A stretch of DNA of 64,000 bases from an uncultured Woeseiaceae bacterium (GCA_945787845.1 CALZJH010000007.1:1-64000), one strand, 5' to 3'; positions 45,943-54,840 are shown, counted from the stretch's first letter. Numbers and translations: made by a program. Notes: generated by a model from the letters alone, not told the origin.

Positions 45943-47025
45943 ATGAAAGAATCCATTCGCAACAAGCTGGAATCCGTATGCGACCGGTTCGAGGAAATCG
46001 CGGGCCTGCTTGCCGATCCCGATGTCATCTCGGACCAAAACCAGTTTCGTGATCTGTCGAAGGAATACGCCCGCGTCGAACCGGTCGTGCAGTCGTTCCA
46101 GCGCTACGAGGGCATCCTCAATGACATCGCGGCTGCCGAGGAAATGGCGGACGACGAGGACGCGGACGTGCGTGAGATGGGCCAGGAGGAATTGGCTGGC
46201 CTGCAGGAACGCCGCGAAACCCTGCTGCTCGATTTGCAGAGGGCGCTGATACCGCCCGACCCCTACGACGACAGCAATGTGTATCTCGAGGTCCGCGCCG
46301 GTACCGGCGGCGACGAGGCCGCGATTTTCGCGGGCGACCTCTTTCGCATGTATTCGAAGTACGCGGAAGCCGCCGGCTGGAACGTGGAAATTCTTTCCGC
46401 CCGTGAAGGTGAGCACGGCGGCTACAAGGAAATCATCAGCCGCATTACCGGCAACAGCATCTATGCGCGGCTGAAGTTCGAGTCCGGCGCGCATCGCGTG
46501 CAGCGGGTACCGGCAACCGAGTCGCAAGGCCGCATTCATACGTCGGCATGCACCGTGGCCGTCTTGCCCGAACCGGACGAGGTTGAGGCAGTCGACATCA
46601 ATCCCGCGGATCTGCGCGTGGACACATACCGCGCATCCGGTGCCGGTGGTCAGCACGTCAACAAAACGGATTCCGCCGTGCGCCTGACGCACCTGCCGAC
46701 CGGGATCGTCGTCGAATGCCAGGACGAACGTTCACAGCACAAGAACCGGGCGCGTGCGATGTCGCTGCTGCAGGCCCGCCTTTTGGACCAGCAAGTCCTG
46801 GCCCAGGAAACGGAGCAGGCCAAAAAACGCAAGCTGCTCGTGGGCTCGGGAGACCGGTCGGAACGCATCCGCACGTACAACTACCCGCAGGGGCGGGTCA
46901 CCGACCACCGCATTAACCTGACCCTCTACAAGCTCGATGAGATTCTTGAAGGGGGTCTCAATCAGGTCGTAGAACCTTTAATAAATGAGTACCAGGCCGA
47001 TCAATTGGCCGCGCTAAGCGACTAA
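45943..47025 (+). CDS. prfA: Peptide chain release factor 1
   Basis: Recognises UAA and UAG. The 360-residue length is exact for the family. The stop-codon reading PxT motif is PAT (190-192, in [13 protein letters not shown]), and the GGQ peptidyl-hydrolysis motif is at 235-237 ([16 protein letters not shown]). The Gln237 is the methylation target of PrmC, encoded 3.7 kb downstream rather than next to prfA. ATG 45943 gives the standard N terminus ([10 protein letters not shown]). Confidence 0.97.
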   Translation: MKESIRNKLESVCDRFEEIAGLLADPDVISDQNQFRDLSKEYARVEPVVQSFQRYEGILNDIAAAEEMADDEDADVREMGQEELAGLQERRETLLLDLQRALIPPDPYDDSNVYLEVRAGTGGDEAAIFAGDLFRMYSKYAEAAGWNVEILSAREGEHGGYKEIISRITGNSIYARLKFESGAHRVQRVPATESQGRIHTSACTVAVLPEPDEVEAVDINPADLRVDTYRASGAGGQHVNKTDSAVRLTHLPTGIVVECQDERSQHKNRARAMSLLQARLLDQQVLAQETEQAKKRKLLVGSGDRSERIRTYNYPQGRVTDHRINLTLYKLDEILEGGLNQVVEPLINEYQADQLAALSD

Positions 47026-47059
47026 AATGCATGGAAAGCCTGATTGGGGAGGGCCATAA

Positions 47060-47587
47060 ATGCACATAATCATTGGATTGCTGGGATCGCTCGTCACGGT
47101 CTTCTACCTGCTCGATCGCCTCGGAATCGATATCGGCGGCCTGAATCCGTTCTATTGGTATCGCCGGCGCGCATTCTCCAAGAAGCTTACGGCGGACCCT
47201 ATTTATTCGATCGAGGACCCGCTGCACGTTGCCTCACTGCTGGTCATCGGTGTGGCCAAGCTGGACGGCGACCTGACTGCAGAACAGAAGAGAGTCGCGC
47301 AGGAACAATTTGAGACCAGTTTCTCGATGAGTCCCAAAGCGGCCTCGGAATTATTCGGCTCTGCCGCGCACCTGCTCGCAGCGCCGCAGCTGATCGATAC
47401 ACAGCTGCAGAAGCTTGCTCACAAGAACAGGGAGCGATTCTCAACGGAACAGGCCGAGTCGATGCTGGCGATGATGGGCTGCGTGGCCGCCGCCGAGGGA
47501 CAAGCCAGCGCCGCGCAGCAACAATTCATGCAGGCGGTTCGCTCGCAGTTGGCCGTCGACCGGGAGCCGGAGGGCACATGGACCTGA
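47060..47587 (+). CDS. TerB-like membrane-anchored protein
   Basis: A 175-residue protein with an N-terminal membrane helix (IIIGLLGSLVTVFYLLDRLG) and a helical domain of the TerB/DjlA kind (about 50-165): LLVIGVAKLDGDLTAEQKRVAQEQF, then a repeat-like ESMLAMMGCVAAAEGQASAAQQQFM. TerB domains are found in tellurite-resistance and membrane-stress proteins; no metal-binding pattern is certain here. Its last 10 bases overlap the next gene, which encodes a TM2 protein, so the pair is co-translated. Function unknown. Confidence 0.68.
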   Translation: MHIIIGLLGSLVTVFYLLDRLGIDIGGLNPFYWYRRRAFSKKLTADPIYSIEDPLHVASLLVIGVAKLDGDLTAEQKRVAQEQFETSFSMSPKAASELFGSAAHLLAAPQLIDTQLQKLAHKNRERFSTEQAESMLAMMGCVAAAEGQASAAQQQFMQAVRSQLAVDREPEGTWT

Positions 47588-47898
47588 GATACGATCAAAC
47601 AGAGACGCCATCGAAGAAGAGCTATGGCGTCGCTGTCAGTCTCTCGGCGGTCTTCGGTGTCCTCGGCATCCAGCATTTCTATCTCGAGCGCTGGCTGGAA
47701 GCATTTATCGACCTCGGGCTTGCCGTCGCGACGGTCGTGCTCTTCCTGATGGGCGAACCGCTCTGGGCGATTCTCGTTGCGGCGATCGACGGCATCCATA
47801 CTTTTATCGTTACGATTATGCTTCTGACCGGTTCGTTCCGGGACGGTCATGGACGCTTGGTTTGTTATCCGGGGCAAAAACTAGGACGAGGAGATTAG
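47578..47898 (+). CDS. TM2-domain membrane protein
   Basis: A 106-residue protein with two to three hydrophobic helices. VSLSAVFGVLGIQHFYLERWLEAFIDLGLA matches the TM2 pattern (a helix, short polar hairpin with His-x-Tyr/Phe-Leu, second helix). A longer hydrophobic section follows in place of the compact second helix of typical TM2 proteins. The start overlaps the upstream TerB-like gene and the stop is 2 bases from a second TM2 gene. Function unknown. Confidence 0.72.
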   Translation: MDLRYDQTETPSKKSYGVAVSLSAVFGVLGIQHFYLERWLEAFIDLGLAVATVVLFLMGEPLWAILVAAIDGIHTFIVTIMLLTGSFRDGHGRLVCYPGQKLGRGD

Positions 47899-47900
47899 GC

Positions 47901-48122
47901 ATGACTGATGAAAGCTCCAAGGGATTTGTCCCGACACTACTGCTGTGCTTCTTTTTCGGCGTGCTCGGTGTTCACCGTTTTTACGTAGGTAAGGTGGGTA
48001 CCGGCATATTGCAGCTCCTGACTCTGGGTGGACTCGGAATCTGGGCGCTTATCGATTTTATTATGATTGTTGTCGGTTCGTTTACCGACAAGCAGGGCAA
48101 GTTCATCAAGGCAGGCAACTAG
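47901..48122 (+). CDS. Small TM2-domain protein
   Basis: A 73-residue protein that is almost entirely a classical TM2 domain: LLLCFFFGVLGVHRFYVGKVGTGILQLLTLGG and LIDFIMIVVGSFTD. GAGGAGATTAGGC precedes ATG 47901. It is the third gene of the TerB-TM2-TM2 cluster. TM2 proteins are widespread and of unclear function; the repeated pairing with a TerB-like gene suggests a joint membrane role. Confidence 0.82.
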   Translation: MTDESSKGFVPTLLLCFFFGVLGVHRFYVGKVGTGILQLLTLGGLGIWALIDFIMIVVGSFTDKQGKFIKAGN

Positions 48123-48131
48123 TCGTCTTCC

Positions 48132-48169
48132 AGCTAAGGACGCGGCGACAAAGCGCCGCGTCCTTAGCT
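48132..48169. terminator. Long perfect hairpin between convergent genes
   Basis: 16-bp perfect stem AGCTAAGGACGCGGCG/CGCCGCGTCCTTAGCT with a 6-base loop. It contains the last codon and stop of the minus-strand cystathionine lyase gene. It lacks a U-run on either side, so it may be an RNA-protecting hairpin or a terminator that works without one. Confidence 0.55.
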
Positions 48170-49318
48170 GTCCAGAGCCCGGTCAAGGTCGGCAATCAGG
48201 TCATCGACGGCTTCAATACCGACCGACAGGCGGATCAGCGTGTCGCTGATACCGAGCTTGGCGCGTTCTGCGGCGGGCACGCTCGCGTGCGTCATAATTG
48301 CCGGATGATCGACGAGGCTTTCGACGCCACCGAGACTCTCGGCCAGCGTAAAGACTTCGCAACGCTCCAGGAATCGGCGCGCGGCGTCCAGCCCGCCCTT
48401 TATAAAGAACGTCACGATCCCGCCGAAACCGGGCATCTGCTGTTTCGCGAGTGCATGCTGCGGGTGCGATGGCAATCCCGGGTACAGGACGCTCTCTACA
48501 CGGTCGTCCTGCTCAAGCCACGCGGCGATGGTCATGGCGCTCGCGCAATGCCTTTCCATGCGCACATCCAGGGTTTTGACGCCGCGCAACGCGAGAAAAC
48601 TGTCGAACGGCCCGGCGACCGCACCAATCGAGTTCTGCAGGTACGCGATGCGCTCCGCCAGCCCGTCGTCGTTCACAGCGACGATGCCGCCCACCATGTC
48701 CGAATGCCCATTGATGAATTTGGTCGCCGAGTGCATGACGATGTCGGCGCCAAGTTCAAGCGGGCGCTGCAGGTAGGGCGTTGCAAACGTGTTGTCGACA
48801 ACCACCAGCGCCCCCCTCTTTTTCGCGAGTGCCGAGATAGCTTTCAGATCGACGAGTTTCAGTAGCGGATTGGTCGGCGACTCGATCCACACCAGCTTCG
48901 TGTTTTTCTGAAATGCCGCCGCCGCGGCTTCAAGATCGCTCAGGTCGACGTAGGAAAACGCCAGCCCTGCGCTGCGTTCGCGAACGCCTGAAAACAGGCG
49001 GCGCGTGCCGCCGTACAGATCGTCCATTGCAATCACGTGGTCGCCGCTGTCGACGAGTTCGAGAATCGTGCCCGTCGCGGCCATGCCCGATGCGAATGCA
49101 AATCCACGGCTTCCCGACTCGAGGTCGGCAACACATCGCTCGAAGGCCATGCGCGTCGGATTCTGGGTGCGCGAGTATTCATAGCCTTTATGCACACCCG
49201 GGCTTTCCTGTACGTAGGTCGATGTCGCATAGATCGGTGGCATGATGGCGCCGGTCGTCGGATCGGGCGCTTGCCCGGCATGTATCGCGCGCGTCGCGAA
49301 TTTCTTCTTGTCAGTCAT
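48164..49318 (-). CDS. Cystathionine gamma-lyase (or gamma-synthase)
   Basis: A 384-residue PLP enzyme of the Cys/Met metabolism family. The Schiff-base Lys200 is in MHSATKFINGHSDMVGG, and EYSRTQNPTRMAFE, FASGMAATGTILELVDSGD and VVDNTFATPYLQRPLELGAD are typical. The adjacent cystathionine beta-synthase (9 bases upstream, same strand) points to reverse transsulfuration, so cystathionine gamma-lyase making cysteine is the better guess than MetB; residues alone cannot settle it. Confidence 0.88.
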   Translation of the reverse strand: MTDKKKFATRAIHAGQAPDPTTGAIMPPIYATSTYVQESPGVHKGYEYSRTQNPTRMAFERCVADLESGSRGFAFASGMAATGTILELVDSGDHVIAMDDLYGGTRRLFSGVRERSAGLAFSYVDLSDLEAAAAAFQKNTKLVWIESPTNPLLKLVDLKAISALAKKRGALVVVDNTFATPYLQRPLELGADIVMHSATKFINGHSDMVGGIVAVNDDGLAERIAYLQNSIGAVAGPFDSFLALRGVKTLDVRMERHCASAMTIAAWLEQDDRVESVLYPGLPSHPQHALAKQQMPGFGGIVTFFIKGGLDAARRFLERCEVFTLAESLGGVESLVDHPAIMTHASVPAAERAKLGISDTLIRLSVGIEAVDDLIADLDRALDS

Positions 49319-49327
49319 TCATCATTC

Positions 49328-50689
49328 CTACATCTGCCGGCGCAGGTAATTGAGTACGTCGGATCGTGTAATCAGCCCCTGGAATTCCTCGCCATCCATG
49401 ATCGCCGCATAGGGCTGGACGCGCAGCATCGCCACCAGGTTGTTCAGGCTCTCCGACTTGTCGAGCTTGATAAAAGCCGATTCCATCGCGTCACGGACAG
49501 GCGCGGTCATGAGATCCGGATGTCCGTATACAAACTGGATAATCGCATCTTCTGTCACTACGCCAACCAGTTTGCCGTCGTCCATGACTGGTAGCTGCGA
49601 GAACCCGGCGTTGCGCAAGCGATTATGCGCGGTCGTCAACACATCGGTCGGGCCGACCGTAACCGTCGCGCGTTCGCCATGGGGGCGACCAACCAGGTCG
49701 CGCAGGTCGCCACAGGTCTCGCGCTCGATGAAGCCCTGGTCTTCGAGCCAGAAATCGTTGTATAGCTTGGACAGATACTTGTTACCCGTGTCGCAGGCAA
49801 AGGTCACCACTCGTTTGGCCTCGCTTTGCTCGCGGCAGTACTTGAGCGCCGCCGCCAGCAGAGTGCCTGACGACGAACCGGCGAGAATACCCTCCTTGCG
49901 CAGCAACTCGCGTGCCGCAGCAAACGACTCAGCGTCGCTGATGGCGTAGGCTTTTACGACCTTCTCGAAGTCGGCGATGTCCGGGATGAAATCTTCCCCG
50001 ATACCCTCGACGAGCCAGCTGCCGCCTTCACCGATCTCGCCCTTATTGACGTAGTCGGTCAGGATCGAACCCACCGGATCGGCCAGCACCATGTCGACCT
50101 GCGGCGCATGGTCCTTCAGGTACCTGCCAATTCCGGTCACCGTGCCACTCGACCCAACACCAAGGACGATCGCGTCGAGGTCGCCCTGCATCTGCTCGAG
50201 TATTTCGGGCGCCGTCCCGGTCTCGTGAGCGAGCGGATTGTCCGGATTGCCGAACTGGTTGATAAAATACGCGCCCCGCTCCTCGGCCACGCGTTGCCCA
50301 AGGTCCTGGTAGTACTCCGGATGGCCGCGACCCACGTCCGAACGCGTCAGTATCACCTCCGCCCCCATGGCCCGCAGGTTAAAAATCTTCTCCTGGCTCA
50401 TCTTGTCGGGCAGCACGATCACGAGTCGGTAGCCCTTCTGTGCGGCAACAAGCGCAAGTCCGATACCGGTGTTGCCTGCGGTGGCCTCGACGATCGTATC
50501 GCCCGGCTTGAGGTCGCCACGCTTCTCGGCCTGCTCGATCATCGAGATACCGATACGATCCTTGATCGAGCCACCGGGATTCATGAGCTCGAGTTTCAGG
50601 AACAGTCGGCAGGGTCCCGTGTCAATATGAGTCACCTCGAGCATGGGCGTTTGGCCTACCATGTCGAGAATGTTGGAATACACTTTCAT
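49328..50689 (-). CDS. Cystathionine beta-synthase with C-terminal CBS pair
   Basis: A 453-residue PLP enzyme. The catalytic domain (about 1-320) has MNPGGSIKDRIGISM with Schiff-base Lys43 and the phosphate loop EATAGNTGIGLALVA. A pair of CBS domains (about 335-453) follows: GFSQLPVMDDGKLVGVVTEDAI and YAAIMDGEEFQGLITRSDVLNYL. CBS domains in this family bind AdoMet or adenylates for control. It condenses serine and homocysteine to cystathionine, feeding the lyase next to it. The open frame extends far upstream, but only ATG 50689 gives the family N terminus. No good ribosome site precedes it. Confidence 0.9.
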   Translation of the reverse strand: MKVYSNILDMVGQTPMLEVTHIDTGPCRLFLKLELMNPGGSIKDRIGISMIEQAEKRGDLKPGDTIVEATAGNTGIGLALVAAQKGYRLVIVLPDKMSQEKIFNLRAMGAEVILTRSDVGRGHPEYYQDLGQRVAEERGAYFINQFGNPDNPLAHETGTAPEILEQMQGDLDAIVLGVGSSGTVTGIGRYLKDHAPQVDMVLADPVGSILTDYVNKGEIGEGGSWLVEGIGEDFIPDIADFEKVVKAYAISDAESFAAARELLRKEGILAGSSSGTLLAAALKYCREQSEAKRVVTFACDTGNKYLSKLYNDFWLEDQGFIERETCGDLRDLVGRPHGERATVTVGPTDVLTTAHNRLRNAGFSQLPVMDDGKLVGVVTEDAIIQFVYGHPDLMTAPVRDAMESAFIKLDKSESLNNLVAMLRVQPYAAIMDGEEFQGLITRSDVLNYLRRQM

Positions 50690-50734
50690 GAGCGAAGAAG
50701 TTACAACGGAAATTATCGGCGAGTGTACGCGATC

Positions 50735-51571
50735 ATGAGACTCGATGCCGCAATAGCAGACGCAACGGAGGCGCTGTCGCGGGTAAGCGAATCGCCGCGC
50801 CTCGATGCCGAGATCCTGCTGTCCCGCAGCATCGATATGCCGCGCAGCTACCTGTTTGCGCATCCCGAAGATGAACTCGACGACCTCACGGCAGCGCGCT
50901 TTGGCGCCGCGGTCGAGCGCCGGAAATCCGGAGAACCCATGGCCTATATCATGGGAACGAAGGAGTTTTGGTCGCATGAACTCCTGGTAAGCCCGGCGAC
51001 CCTCGTGCCCCGCCCCGAGACCGAACTGCTCGTGGACCTCGCCCTGCGTGAGATTCCACGCAAGGCCGAATGGCAGGTTCTCGATCTCGGTACCGGCAGC
51101 GGTGCGATCGCCATCGCGATCGCGAGCGAACGAAAAATGTGCCAGGTAACGGCGGTCGACGTCAGCGATGCCGCGCTGGCCGTGGCACGCGAGAACGTGC
51201 GCGTGCACGCTCCGGGCAACGTCGTGCTCGAAGCCGGCAGCTGGACCGAACCCGTGCGCGATCAGCGTTTTGACGTCATCGTCTCCAACCCGCCCTACGT
51301 GCGCAGTGATGACGAGGCGCTGCTGGCGTTGCGGCACGAACCGCGATCCGCGTTGGCAGCGGGCAAGGACGGGCTCGACGCAATACGCGCGCTGGCCGCG
51401 GAGTGCCCATCGATACTCAAGGAGACCGGCGTCCTCTTGATCGAGCACGGCGCGGAACAGCAGGCCGCTGTTGCCGGGTTGCTCATGCAGCAAGGCTGGA
51501 CCGATATTTGCTGCCATAATGACCTGGCTGGCCTGCCGCGCGTGACAGCCGCTCGCCGGAATGGTAAATAG
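50735..51571 (+). CDS. prmC: Release-factor glutamine methyltransferase
   Basis: Methylates the Gln of the GGQ motif of release factors 1 and 2. The 278-residue protein has an N-terminal helical domain, the AdoMet motif [16 protein letters not shown] (115-130) and the catalytic NPPY at 185-188 ([15 protein letters not shown]). ATG 50735 is divergent from the cystathionine beta-synthase gene, 45 bases apart. It is separated from prfA by about 3.7 kb, unlike the usual hemA-prfA-prmC arrangement. Ends 28 bases before the peptidyl-prolyl isomerase gene. Confidence 0.94.
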   Translation: MRLDAAIADATEALSRVSESPRLDAEILLSRSIDMPRSYLFAHPEDELDDLTAARFGAAVERRKSGEPMAYIMGTKEFWSHELLVSPATLVPRPETELLVDLALREIPRKAEWQVLDLGTGSGAIAIAIASERKMCQVTAVDVSDAALAVARENVRVHAPGNVVLEAGSWTEPVRDQRFDVIVSNPPYVRSDDEALLALRHEPRSALAAGKDGLDAIRALAAECPSILKETGVLLIEHGAEQQAAVAGLLMQQGWTDICCHNDLAGLPRVTAARRNGK

Positions 51572-51599
51572 TCGCCCTCAACTCACCAAGCGAGACATC

Positions 51600-52085
51600 A
51601 TGATCACGATCAAGACCAATCACGGCGACATTGGCGTCGAACTCTTCGACGAAAAAGCGCCTATTAGCTGCGAGAACTTTCGCCAGTACATCACCGACGG
51701 CCACTACGCGGGCACTATTTTCCATCGCGTTATCCCCAATTTCATGATCCAGGGCGGCGGCATGGACGAGAACATGTCCTCGAAGGAAACGCGTGCGCCC
51801 ATCAAGAACGAAGCGGATAACGGCGAATCGAATGCGCGTGGCACGCTGGCCATGGCACGCACGGGCGTCGTCGACAGCGCCACCTCCCAGTTCTTCATCA
51901 ATCTGCGCGACAATGACTTCCTCAATAATGGTACTCGTGACTTCGGCTACGCCGTATTCGGCAGGGTCAGCACCGGCATGGATGTCGTTGACGCCATCGC
52001 AGGCGTCCCGACCGGCAACAGTGGCGGCCACCAGGACGTCCCGGTCGAGGCGGTCCATATTATCGAAGTTACGATCGACGACTGA
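51600..52085 (+). CDS. ppiB: Cyclophilin-type peptidyl-prolyl cis-trans isomerase
   Basis: A 161-residue cytoplasmic cyclophilin (no signal peptide). [18 protein letters not shown] holds the catalytic Arg and the substrate-binding Phe/Gln set; [20 protein letters not shown] and [17 protein letters not shown] follow. It matches E. coli PpiB. Longer in-frame readings overlap prmC, but ATG 51600 gives the standard N terminus ([16 protein letters not shown]). Confidence 0.94.
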   Translation: MITIKTNHGDIGVELFDEKAPISCENFRQYITDGHYAGTIFHRVIPNFMIQGGGMDENMSSKETRAPIKNEADNGESNARGTLAMARTGVVDSATSQFFINLRDNDFLNNGTRDFGYAVFGRVSTGMDVVDAIAGVPTGNSGGHQDVPVEAVHIIEVTIDD

Positions 52086-52099
52086 GTTCGGACAGCACC

Positions 52100-52828
52100 A
52101 TGACCCTGACCCGCGATGCACGTCACCTGGCACTACCGCAGGTCGGCGCGGCAGGCCAGCAGCGCATTGCCGACGGCAGGGTCTTGCTGATCGGGGTCGG
52201 CGGCATCGGCTGCGCCGCTGCTGCCTACCTCGCGTCGAGCGGCGTCGGCCAGATTACGGTTTGCGACTTCGACACGGTTGATGAAACCAACCTTGGGCGC
52301 CAGGTGCTGTACGCGCAGGGTCATATCGGCGAACGCAAGGCCGAAGTGGCCGCCGCGCGTCTGCAGAAGATCAACCCGGATATCGGCGTAACGGCGGTTT
52401 GCGAGCGTCTCACGGGTGCCGCACTGCACGATGCAGTGAGTGCCGTCGACGTCGTGCTCGATGGCAGTGACAACTTTGCTACGCGCTTCGAGGTCAATAT
52501 GGCCTGCGTTGCGCAAGCGCGCCGCCTGGTGTCAGGATCCGCGATTCGCTTCGAGGGACAGCTTGCGGTTTTCGGACCCGACTTCACCGATTCCCCGTGC
52601 TATGCCTGCCTGTACGCCGAAGCCGATGAATCGCTCGGCGACTGCGCAGGCAACGGCGTGCTCGCACCGGTCCCTGGCGTCATCGGCACGCTGATGGCCG
52701 TTGAGACACTGAAATTCCTTGCCGGGGTTGCGGCGCCGGCGCCTTTGCTGCGCCTGTACGACGGCACGGCAAGCGAGTTTCGTCACCTGGGTGTCAGCAA
52801 GCGCCCCGACTGCCCGGTATGCGCGTGA
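52100..52828 (+). CDS. MoeB/ThiF-family E1-like adenylyltransferase
   Basis: A 242-residue enzyme that adenylates the C terminus of a small sulfur-carrier protein (MoaD- or ThiS-like). The ATP-binding Rossmann motif is LLIGVGGIGCAAAAYLASSG (about 29-48), with DFDTVDETNLGRQVLYA and DGSDNFATRFEVN after it. A four-Cys zinc site is made by CYACL and CPVCA. No moaD or thiS is nearby, so MoeB versus ThiF is undecided. The last 10 bases overlap the next gene. Confidence 0.88.
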   Translation: MTLTRDARHLALPQVGAAGQQRIADGRVLLIGVGGIGCAAAAYLASSGVGQITVCDFDTVDETNLGRQVLYAQGHIGERKAEVAAARLQKINPDIGVTAVCERLTGAALHDAVSAVDVVLDGSDNFATRFEVNMACVAQARRLVSGSAIRFEGQLAVFGPDFTDSPCYACLYAEADESLGDCAGNGVLAPVPGVIGTLMAVETLKFLAGVAAPAPLLRLYDGTASEFRHLGVSKRPDCPVCA

Positions 52829-53745
52829 CGCTGGTCGGGATTTTGCAGTCAGTGGCCGTCGTCACGGTCCTCTTTTCGCTCGTCACCGCGCTTCCGCTGA
52901 ATGACAGCATGCTTCAGCTGTTCACGCACTTCAGGCCGCAATACTTCGTGGTGTCGGTCCTCCTGCTGCTGGCGCTGGCCGCCTTCCGCCAACACGCCTA
53001 CACAATTGCCTTGCTCGTCGCGGTCGCTGTCAATGCGAGTTTCGTCCTGCCGTGGTACATGGGCAAGGCACCAGATCAGGGCGCGACAACCTTGCGCGTC
53101 GTGCAGGCCAATATTCTGTCAACCAATACTGAGCACGAGAAAATATTCAGGATGCTCGAGTCCGAACAGCCGGATCTCATCGTTTTCCAGGAAGTGTCAC
53201 CGCAATGGTTGACGGCACTGGCAGCATTGAAACCAGAGTATCCCCACTCCTACGCAGAAGCGCGGGAAGGCAATTTTGGTATCGCGGTGTTCTCACGGAT
53301 ACCGCTTCTGTCGGTCTCGCACGTCGACAGCCCGCCCTATGCCTACCCCACGATTATTGCGAAGCTTCGCGTTGGCGACGAGCTGGTCAACCTGGTCGCG
53401 ACCCACCCGACCATTCCGGTATCGCCCCCGTTTTTCGAGGCCCGTAATCTTCACCTGGACAGCGTGCAGGAGGTCCTGGCGAACCTGGACGGCAGCACGA
53501 TTCTCCTCGGCGATCTCAATACCGCCATGTGGGATGTGAACTACCGTACGTTCGAAAAGCGAACCGGACTACGGAACGCCCGCAAAGGATTCGGGATCGT
53601 GCCAACCTGGCCGACGTTCATGCCGTTTGCGATGATCCCCATCGATCACGTCCTCGTCTCGAAAGACATCGGAGTACAGGACGTTCACGCTGGCGCACGG
53701 ATGGGCTCTGATCATCTGCCGCTGGTCGTCACGCTCTCGCTATAA
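52819..53745 (+). CDS. Membrane-anchored endonuclease/exonuclease/phosphatase-family protein
   Basis: A 308-residue protein. The first 80 residues form about three membrane helices (LVGILQSVAVVTVLFSLV, FVVSVLLLLALAAF, AYTIALLVAVAVNASFVLPW). The remainder is an EEP domain with VVQANI, LIVFQEVSP (metal Glu), ILLGDLNTAMWD and the catalytic His in GSDHLPLVVTLSL. Members of this membrane-anchored group lie in the periplasm and act on phosphodiesters or lipids; substrate here is unknown. It overlaps the MoeB-like gene by 10 bases. Confidence 0.85.
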   Translation: MRVTLVGILQSVAVVTVLFSLVTALPLNDSMLQLFTHFRPQYFVVSVLLLLALAAFRQHAYTIALLVAVAVNASFVLPWYMGKAPDQGATTLRVVQANILSTNTEHEKIFRMLESEQPDLIVFQEVSPQWLTALAALKPEYPHSYAEAREGNFGIAVFSRIPLLSVSHVDSPPYAYPTIIAKLRVGDELVNLVATHPTIPVSPPFFEARNLHLDSVQEVLANLDGSTILLGDLNTAMWDVNYRTFEKRTGLRNARKGFGIVPTWPTFMPFAMIPIDHVLVSKDIGVQDVHAGARMGSDHLPLVVTLSL

Positions 53746-53758
53746 CGACCAGCGGCAG
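53716..53758. terminator. Long inverted repeat across the end of the EEP gene
   Basis: Arms of 14 bases (CTGCCGCTGGTCGT at 53716-53729 and its exact complement at 53745-53758) flank a 15-base loop and span the EEP stop codon. There is no U-run. It separates this gene from the convergent one ending at 53771. Confidence 0.5.
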
Positions 53759-53770
53759 CTCCGCCTTTCA

Positions 53771-54106
53771 TTACTCGCCTTTCTGACGAATCTGGAAACG
53801 CTTGATTTGTGACTGGTCGTTGATCGCGCAGGCCGCCGCGTACTCGCGGATAACCGTGTCGCCATCCGCGCCAAGAACCAGCGTCTGGATTCTCAACTTG
53901 TGCCCCGATACCCGACGGTCCTCGGTCTTGACGTTGTGTACGACGCTCCCGGCATCCGTGAAGTCGGCATAGCTGGCAACCTCGGCAACACAGGTATCGA
54001 TGCTGCTTTGCGGCGCATCTGTCGTGAACCCGGGAATGGCGAATGCGACATTGGTAGCGAACAGGCCGACCAGCGTCAGTGAAAGTGCAGTTTTGCGGTT
54101 CATCAT
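53771..54106 (-). CDS. Small secreted protein of unknown function, TetR-controlled
   Basis: A 111-residue protein with a signal peptide (MMNRKTALSLTLVGLFATNVAFA) and a mature domain of about 85 residues holding two cysteines (SIDTCVAEV and AAACAIN). ATG 54106 has GAGGAG upstream. Its promoter, TTGACT-18 bases-TGATAT, contains the palindrome CAGAACgtatGTTCTG, and a second copy lies 50 bases further up, so the TetR gene upstream is its likely repressor. I do not recognise the family; the fold looks small, alpha/beta and disulfide-bonded. Confidence 0.72.
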   Translation of the reverse strand: MMNRKTALSLTLVGLFATNVAFAIPGFTTDAPQSSIDTCVAEVASYADFTDAGSVVHNVKTEDRRVSGHKLRIQTLVLGADGDTVIREYAAACAINDQSQIKRFQIRQKGE

Positions 54107-54131
54107 GGTTCTCTCCTCGTTGTGCGAATAT

Positions 54132-54147
54132 CAGAACGTATGTTCTG
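54132..54147. promoter_or_regulatory. TetR-type operator 1
   Basis: CAGAACgtatGTTCTG, a perfect 6+6 inverted repeat with 4-base spacer. It lies between the -35 (TTGACT) and -10 (TGATAT) of the gene ending at 53771, 26 bases before its ATG. Confidence 0.7.
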
Positions 54148-54187
54148 TTTTAGTCAAAAAAAACGCATCTCTCGATACTTCCCATAA

Positions 54188-54203
54188 CAGAATGAATGTT
54201 CTG
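54188..54203. promoter_or_regulatory. TetR-type operator 2
   Basis: CAGAATgaatGTTCTG, same pattern as operator 1 (11 of 12 arm bases). It sits in a wider inverted repeat (54181-54210, CCCATaACAGAA...TTCTGTcATGGG), 18 bases after the TetR gene stop. Confidence 0.65.
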
Positions 54204-54220
54204 TCATGGGCAAAAAAATG

Positions 54221-54817
54221 TCAGCCAGGCGACCTTGCTCGCAGCGAATTCAGCGCGCTATCAACGATGCCGTCCAGTGCCTCCTTGGGGAAACCCGTAC
54301 GCCCAAGAACGGCCAGACCGAACACCGTGTTAGTCAGGAGCAGCCCCGCCGCGTCAACGTCGACGTCCTCATCGATCTCGCCAAGACCTTTCGCAGAATC
54401 CAGGCCGATAGCGAAGGCCTTGGCCATGCGCTTCATGAACCGTGTCAGGACCCCTCGCAATTCCTCATCCTGCGGCGCCAGCTGCATGGCGGTATGGACG
54501 AACAGACAGCCTTTGTTTTCCTCGTCACAGCAAATATCTGCGACGCGTTCCCTGAAAATCTCCCGGATGTGGTTCAGTGAGGCTCCCGGCTCCAGCAGGC
54601 GCAGGTAGGACTGCTTGCCCATGCCTTCCGCGTACTTCTCGAGCGCCTGTTCGAACAGTTCACGTTTATTGCCGAACGTGCCGTAGAGGCCGTAACGACT
54701 GACGCCCGTCGTCTCCACGATGTCCTCCATCGAGGTGTCCGAGTACCCCTTGGACGCAAACAAATCAACGATTTGCGAAAGCGCCGTGCCGGGGTCGAAT
54801 GTTCGTGCTCTGTTCAT
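54221..54817 (-). CDS. TetR-family transcriptional regulator
   Basis: A 198-residue repressor. The helix-turn-helix (about 10-55) is ALSQIVDLFASKGYSDTSMEDIVETTGVSRYGLYGTFGNKRELF. The C-terminal part is a ligand domain with a CC pair (ADICCDEENKGCLF, about 95-106); a third Cys lies close, which could bind a metal or sense thiol stress (inference). A copy of its presumed operator lies 8 bases before its ATG (autoregulation) and two more lie in front of the secreted protein gene downstream. Confidence 0.9.
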   Translation of the reverse strand: MNRARTFDPGTALSQIVDLFASKGYSDTSMEDIVETTGVSRYGLYGTFGNKRELFEQALEKYAEGMGKQSYLRLLEPGASLNHIREIFRERVADICCDEENKGCLFVHTAMQLAPQDEELRGVLTRFMKRMAKAFAIGLDSAKGLGEIDEDVDVDAAGLLLTNTVFGLAVLGRTGFPKEALDGIVDSALNSLRARSPG

Positions 54818-54824
54818 GGTTAGA

Positions 54825-54840
54825 CAGAATACTCATTCTG
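54825..54840. promoter_or_regulatory. TetR-type operator 3 (autoregulatory)
   Basis: CAGAATactcATTCTG, a perfect 6+6 inverted repeat with 4-base spacer, 8 bases upstream of the tetR ATG. Shared pattern with the other two: CAGAAY-N4-RTTCTG. Confidence 0.68.

Noticed and set aside
50690..51517. Long minus-strand extension upstream of cystathionine beta-synthase
   Set aside because: It is antisense to prmC, which has clear NPPY and AdoMet motifs; the synthase N terminus begins at 50689.
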